From Bacteroidales bacterium UBA4284 (GTDB lineage Bacteria > Bacteroidota > Bacteroidia > Bacteroidales > UBA932), in the NCBI GenBank assembly GCA_002395925.1, contig DGVM01000132.1, positions 1 through 11,575 of the forward strand: 11,575 nt of DNA. Reading direction: 5' to 3'. Under the pieces are notes generated by a model. It had not been told where the DNA came from and ran no database searches. It worked only from the letters and a program-made list of their open reading frames with translations. Both the position numbers and the translations under genes were made by a program. How positions within the stretch are numbered: the first letter of the stretch is position 1; the number at the start of each line of letters is the position of its first letter. Shown piece by piece: positions 6,801 to 11,575 of the stretch.

Positions 6801-8111
6801 TCGGTCCCCGCCCTGCTGGTGCGGCTTGTGCTGAAAGACAGCGAAGGGGAGGAAATCCTGCCCGCAGGATATTCTGACAATTACTTCGCACTTCTCCCTG
6901 GTGAAGAGAAGACCGTTTCCGTCTCTTGCAGGGCTTCGCTTCATAATCCGAGCGTCGAAATACAGCAGCTCGGAGATTTCTCTCTTGCGCCAGCAGATTA
7001 CGCCGCCTCGCTGAGCGCAGACCAATGCCTGATTCTGGGTGGCAGCATCGCTCCCGGCACTATGCCGCAGACCTTCGAAAACGGGCATCTGGTCTGTTCC
7101 GACCTCAAGCGGTGGACAAGCGGGTTCTTTCCCGGGACCTGCTGGTATTCATACCTCCTGAGCGGGCGGGAAGATGTAAAGGCAATGGCGGAATCGTTCA
7201 CTCTGAGCATGCTGGACGTAGATTCCTACTTTCGCGACCACGACATAGGCTTCCAGATAATGTGCTCCGCAGGATTGGCCTACAGAATCACCGGGGACGA
7301 GAAGTATCTTCCTGCCATAAGGAGAGGGGCGGAACTGCTGGCATCCCGGTATTCCCCGGTTACCGGGACCATCAAGAGCTGGGACAGCAGCAGGCCGGTA
7401 AGCAAAGTCATCATAGACAATATGATGAATCTGGAACTGCTGACGTTTGCGTCCAGGGAGTTCGGCGTCCCGGAATGGATGGAAATTGCAAAATCCCACG
7501 CCGACAAGACAATGGCCAATCATTTCAGAGAAGACGGCTCTTCATTCCACCTCGTCGAATACGACCTTGCAACAGGCGCAGTGCTGGTCCGGAAAACCGT
7601 CCAGGGATACCGGGACGATTCCGCCTGGTCCCGCGGGCAATCCTGGGGGCTGTACGGATTCACTATGATGTTCCGAGAAACCGGAGAAGAACGCTATCTG
7701 AGACAAGCCGAAAAGATCGCCCGCTTTCTGCTTCCGCTGCTGGCGGGAAGGCCGGTTCCGGCTTGGGACTTCAACGCCCCAGGGGATATGTCTCTGCAGG
7801 ACGACTCATCCGCCGCAGCAGTGATGGCCTCGGCATTCACGGAGCTGGCGTCGCTCACAGAGGACAAAGCCCTTGCCGCCAAGTGCCGGAACCAGGCGGA
7901 GGCTATCGTCAACGAACTTGCTTCTCCCCGCTATCTTGCCGCTCCGGGGGAACTCGGAGGCTTTCTTCTCAGGCACGGGACAGGTTATTATCCGGCAGGC
8001 AGCGAGATAGATGTTCCGCTGACGTATGCCGACTACTACTTCCTGGAAGCCCTGTACCGCCTGAAGCAATCTGTATCAACAAAAGAGCCCCCGGGTAACC
8101 GGAGGCTCTAA
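3801..8111 (+). CDS. Two-enzyme lipoprotein: discoidin-like region + GH2 hydrolase + GH88 unsaturated uronyl hydrolase
   Basis: The 1436-residue protein starts at the ATG at 3801 because this gives a clean signal peptide and lipobox (LFAC, Cys 17); an in-frame start at 3672 would add 43 unrelated residues. Residues about 24-255 look like F5/8-type (discoidin) carbohydrate-binding modules (LALHRTATASSN, YVRLNMHG, LTELEVLG). Residues about 265-870 form a GH2 enzyme of the beta-mannosidase/exo-glucosaminidase-like branch: sugar-binding fold (WKADIWLNG), TIM barrel, acid/base Glu 690 in CGRNEG and nucleophile Glu 749 in HSERGLPN. Ig-like segments continue to about 1060. Residues about 1070-1425 are a GH88 (alpha/alpha)6 domain: WTSGFFPG, HDIGF with Asp 1148, VIIDNMMNLELL with Asp 1206, WSRGQSWGLYGF and WDFNAP. 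The two Asp match the catalytic pair (Asp 88/Asp 149) of the Bacillus GL1 unsaturated glucuronyl hydrolase. GH88 removes the 4,5-unsaturated uronic acid left by polysaccharide lyases. Both active sites look intact. The exact GH2 substrate is unknown. Confidence 0.88.
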   Translation: MKSFLPLALLSFALFACSQGQETDLALHRTATASSNYDSNLTAQLATDGIIHKGFPAFLEVFSSDGPVSRVERENAFDGDLNSRNIVTGKDGWLEWRFHGYDILADKAEVLFQEALKGGRGGPESTVSVPVPAGEDGTLRISLSFPHEGRWRVKNVDFYHDGERIENILPSEHFTSAWMSEGTEDEWIMVDLGTVRKVNSVRPHWIYPPAGQSLEASRDGESWKKFSPGRWRYVRLNMHGDRTSRFCLTELEVLGPARPRKDEGGWKIQRASETPADGARISTLGFDTSGWLPASVPATVLANYIAAGAVPDPGYGDNWSQISDSYFNSDFWYRKEFEWHRGAGFPVLEFDGINWKADIWLNGVQAGRIEGAFTRGRFEVDSLLRDGINVLAVKTERNAHPGAVKEKTARWTGYNGGVLGADNPTFHASIGWDWMTTVRGRNCGIWNDVRLIEEGPVTVSDPLVVSKVNPDGTVTVTPSVTVKGTGRTSGRVTLEGWLGDLHFSQDVTSDGEVSFTPADFPQLKDCSLDLWWPVGYGEPALQDAGFAVSIDGVPSDSLRFRAGIREMTWDATGGILKLYVNGRRFIPQGGNWGFSEHCLRFPADRYDIALDYHRQMGINMIRNWVGQIGDEEFYDACDRCGVMVWQDFWLANPSDGPDPDDEGMFLANADDWVRRIRRHACLALYCGRNEGDPPASLDRALRDDIVARLHPGMLYISNSADGIVSGHGPYNAMPFADYWSKQSGKLHSERGLPNAPTWESLQRMLPPKDRWPICELWGKHDFTTDGAQSVRTYNRLLETTWGKPASAPEYCFLAQWLNYEGSRAIFESSNSCGRNGMLLWMTHSSWPSMVFCTYDYYFEPTGAFFGCKKACEPLHIQYNPLTKEAEVVNICCGRRDGLTARLDVYGCEGTLLAQHSAVVDSPDDSTVSCFAADLPVGEPALLMKLRLLDANGEVLSENFYMLPEERSGSLKALRALRAARLGKTVHVSGSEVTVTLRNDDSVPALLVRLVLKDSEGEEILPAGYSDNYFALLPGEEKTVSVSCRASLHNPSVEIQQLGDFSLAPADYAASLSADQCLILGGSIAPGTMPQTFENGHLVCSDLKRWTSGFFPGTCWYSYLLSGREDVKAMAESFTLSMLDVDSYFRDHDIGFQIMCSAGLAYRITGDEKYLPAIRRGAELLASRYSPVTGTIKSWDSSRPVSKVIIDNMMNLELLTFASREFGVPEWMEIAKSHADKTMANHFREDGSSFHLVEYDLATGAVLVRKTVQGYRDDSAWSRGQSWGLYGFTMMFRETGEERYLRQAEKIARFLLPLLAGRPVPAWDFNAPGDMSLQDDSSAAAVMASAFTELASLTEDKALAAKCRNQAEAIVNELASPRYLAAPGELGGFLLRHGTGYYPAGSEIDVPLTYADYYFLEALYRLKQSVSTKEPPGNRRL
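8084..8109 (-). terminator. Intrinsic terminator of the hppA unit, inside the convergent coding end
   Basis: AGAGCC (8084-8089) and GGCTCT (8104-8109) pair around CCGG (8091-8094) and CCGG (8099-8102), with one C/A mismatch and a GTAA loop. On the minus strand the hairpin is followed by TTTTGTTG, as expected for a terminator 25 bp beyond the lipoprotein stop at 8135. It overlaps the last nine codons and part of the stop codon of the plus-strand GH2-GH88 gene. On the plus strand no T-run follows. Confidence 0.6.
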
Positions 8112-8134
8112 ATGATGTTGAGCAAAGCCAGACA

Positions 8135-8638
8135 CTACTCAATCACTATCTTCTTGACCCGGTAAAAGTCGCTGAGGAAAGCATAAAAGTGGTCATTGTC
8201 GATACGGCTGATGTATTCCATGGGCGAACCGTTAATGTAGCAGCGCTCGTCTATGATTGAGGCCATGCGGGTGTCACTGTCCTTATATTCGACAATACGG
8301 ACCTCGTAGTCGAAGGGCTTGCCGACAGGCAGTCCGGGCTTGTTTAATTTGCCGGGGAGAGCGTGCTTGTTGACGGTGAAAACCCCGTCCTCGAACGAAA
8401 CGAGGGAGTCGTAAGTATCGTTGAAATTGAAATCATACACGCTGTACTCCTCGCCGTTGTAAAACACAACGGGATGCATACGTATTAGAACGCCGTCTTC
8501 CGTAATCTCAAAGTAGCTGTCGGCACTCGCGGTCTTGTACCAGTTGCCGGTAAGGCCGTATCCGGAGGCTGATTTCTGGCAGGAAACGCATGTTAAGCAC
8601 AGCCAGAGCGCAGAAAGTATGAAAAATGCTTTTTTCAT
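8135..8638 (-). CDS. Small lipoprotein of unknown function
   Basis: A 167-residue protein with a clear type II signal peptide: KK at 2-3, hydrophobic core, then CVSC at about 17-20. The mature part begins with a Ser/Gly-rich linker and GLTGNWYKT, followed by alternating polar and hydrophobic short strands (SYFEITEDGVL, FYAFLSDFYRVKKIVIE), suggesting an all-beta fold of the lipocalin-like kind, though I cannot assign a family. It starts 19 bp after the stop of hppA, so the two are probably co-transcribed. Whether it has any functional link with the pyrophosphatase is not shown; read-through placement is just as likely. Confidence 0.75.
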   Translation of the reverse strand: MKKAFFILSALWLCLTCVSCQKSASGYGLTGNWYKTASADSYFEITEDGVLIRMHPVVFYNGEEYSVYDFNFNDTYDSLVSFEDGVFTVNKHALPGKLNKPGLPVGKPFDYEVRIVEYKDSDTRMASIIDERCYINGSPMEYISRIDNDHFYAFLSDFYRVKKIVIE

Positions 8639-8657
8639 GATGTCAAAAGAAGTGCTT

Positions 8658-10871
<2,214 letters not shown>

Positions 10872-10894
10872 AAGGTTCGGTTATTAATGTAATA

Positions 10895-10926
10895 CGAAAG
10901 TAGGCATTAAAAACGAGAAAAACAAA
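10895..10926 (-). promoter_or_regulatory. Promoter of hppA, -33 box overlapping the rplQ terminator
   Basis: On the minus strand TTTG (10923-10926) is followed after exactly 20 bp by TACTTTCG (10895-10902), one substitution from TAnnTTTG. The -7 box ends 23 bp before the hppA ATG. Spacing is ideal for the Bacteroidota primary sigma factor. The TTTG box is part of the U-run of the terminator immediately upstream. Confidence 0.55.
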
Positions 10927-10954
10927 GCCCCGGCAGTTTTTCAACTCCGGGGCT
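10926..10954 (-). terminator. Intrinsic terminator of the ribosomal alpha operon after rplQ
   Basis: Read on the minus strand, AGCCCCGGAGTT pairs with AACT-G-CCGGGGCT around a GAAA tetraloop, with one bulged G, and is followed by TTGTTTTT. It begins 16 bp after the rplQ stop. This is a strong terminator closing the rpoA-rplQ transcript before hppA. Confidence 0.8.
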
Positions 10955-10970
10955 CTGGATTATCTGGTCT

Positions 10971-11447
10971 TTACTCTGCCTGCTGATCGGCTGCTGGTGC
11001 TGCCTGCTCTGCAGGAGCCTCGGCCTTCTTTGCGCGGCTGCGGCGGGTAGCCTTCTTCTCGGCCTTGGGTGCGCTTGCGAGAGCGGCCTCGTTGAAGTCA
11101 ACGAGCTCAATGAGTGCCATTTCTGCAGCGTCTCCCTGACGGAAACCGGTGTGAAGCACGCGGGTGTATCCGCCCGGACGGTCGGCCACCTTGGGAGCGA
11201 CGTTGCGGAAGAGTTCCGCAGTTGCGTTCTTATCCTTGAGGTAGCTGAAAACTACGCGACGGGAGTGAGTGGAATCATCCTTGGACTTGGTGATGAGGGG
11301 CTCGACATAGCTGCGGAGTGCCTTGGCCTTTGCAACAGTGGTAATGATGCGCTTTTGCAGGATCAAGGAAGAAGCCATATTGGCGAGCATAGCCTTGCGG
11401 TGACCGCTCTGACGACCAAGATGATTGATAGATTTATTGTGTCTCAT
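10971..11447 (-). CDS. rplQ: Large-subunit ribosomal protein bL17
   Basis: The 158-residue protein has the bL17 core in residues 1 to about 118: [20 protein letters not shown] at the start, [18 protein letters not shown], and [23 protein letters not shown] split over about 93-115. Residues about 119-158 form a tail rich in Ala, Lys, Glu and Gln, longer than in Escherichia coli L17 (127 residues) and typical of Bacteroidota. It binds 23S rRNA near the polypeptide exit side of the large subunit. The ATG at 11447 follows the rpoA stop by 2 bp, so translation is probably coupled in the conserved rpoA-rplQ order. Confidence 0.97.
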   Translation of the reverse strand: MRHNKSINHLGRQSGHRKAMLANMASSLILQKRIITTVAKAKALRSYVEPLITKSKDDSTHSRRVVFSYLKDKNATAELFRNVAPKVADRPGGYTRVLHTGFRQGDAAEMALIELVDFNEAALASAPKAEKKATRRSRAKKAEAPAEQAAPAADQQAE

Positions 11448-11449
11448 CT

Positions 11450-11575
11450 CTAAACGTTCTTTTTCTTGGGTTCGATATTATACTTGGTGACATCCATTCC
11501 GAAGTCAAGCTTCATCTTCTCGACAAGCAGTTCGATCTCGTGCAGGCTCTTGCGGCCGAAGTTGCGGAACTTCAT
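11450..11575 (-). CDS. rpoA: RNA polymerase alpha subunit, C-terminal end (5' end beyond right edge)
   Basis: The last 41 codons before the TAG at 11450-11452 read [14 protein letters not shown], then KLDFGMD and a basic end PKKKNV. This is the last helix-hairpin part of the alpha C-terminal domain (family pattern NFGxKSLxEI, then GxxFGM), which contacts promoter DNA and regulators. The ATG exactly at the window edge is an internal Met, not the start; the gene continues to the right. Its place directly before rplQ is the standard ribosomal alpha-operon order. Confidence 0.93.
   Translation of the reverse strand: MKFRNFGRKSLHEIELLVEKMKLDFGMDVTKYNIEPKKKNV

Noticed and set aside
7025..8098. 357-codon plus-strand frame inside the GH88 part
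   Set aside because: Arg/Gly-rich out-of-frame translation; the overlapping frame has an intact GH88 domain with catalytic residues.
11573..11575. ATG at the right edge as the start of a 41-residue gene
   Set aside because: The residues that follow are the end of the RNA polymerase alpha C-terminal domain, so this is an internal Met of rpoA.

Overview
The window is a stretch of chromosome from a member of the Bacteroidota, most likely the order Bacteroidales. The evidence is a set of predicted lipoproteins with short type II signal peptides, promoter elements of the Bacteroidota type (TTTG about 20 bp upstream of TAnnTTTG), polysaccharide-degrading enzymes, a K+-dependent pyrophosphatase of the kind found in gut Bacteroidales, and a ribosomal protein L17 with a long Ala/Lys/Glu-rich tail after rpoA. 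Genus cannot be fixed from the sequence. Coding regions are mostly GC-rich. The half of one gene at about 2642-3040 is clearly lower.

Layout. (1) 1-1450, minus strand: the 5' part of a GH78 alpha-L-rhamnosidase that runs off the left edge. Upstream of it is a short relic in which the start of an FGGY xylulokinase (xylB) is joined to internal and C-terminal pieces of a xylose/H+ symporter (xylE). (2) 1560-2465, plus strand: an endonuclease/exonuclease/phosphatase-family lipoprotein, divergent from the relic. (3) 2466-2641: a 176-bp AT-rich gap with a strong two-way terminator hairpin. (4) 2642-3697, minus strand: a three-gene unit of two tandem, related 40-41 residue peptides and a lipoprotein that looks like a fusion of a fimbrillin-type N-terminus with a beta-barrel C-terminus. 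(5) 3801-8111, plus strand: a 1436-residue lipoprotein joining a discoidin-like region, a GH2 hydrolase and a GH88 unsaturated-uronyl hydrolase. (6) 8135-10871, minus strand: a small lipoprotein gene behind the membrane pyrophosphatase gene hppA. (7) 10971-11575, minus strand: rplQ and the 3' end of rpoA, the end of the ribosomal alpha operon.

How it fits together. The left two thirds is accessory carbohydrate-use DNA: rhamnose release (GH78), a GH2 plus unsaturated uronate release (GH88), and traces of xylose uptake and phosphorylation. The right third is core housekeeping DNA. No complete susC/susD pair, lyase or regulator is present, so the target polysaccharide cannot be named. The main oddities are two apparent gene fusions within about 2 kb (xylB/xylE relic and the lipoprotein-barrel chimera), a pair of related small peptides, and several promoters or terminators packed tightly against or inside coding sequence.
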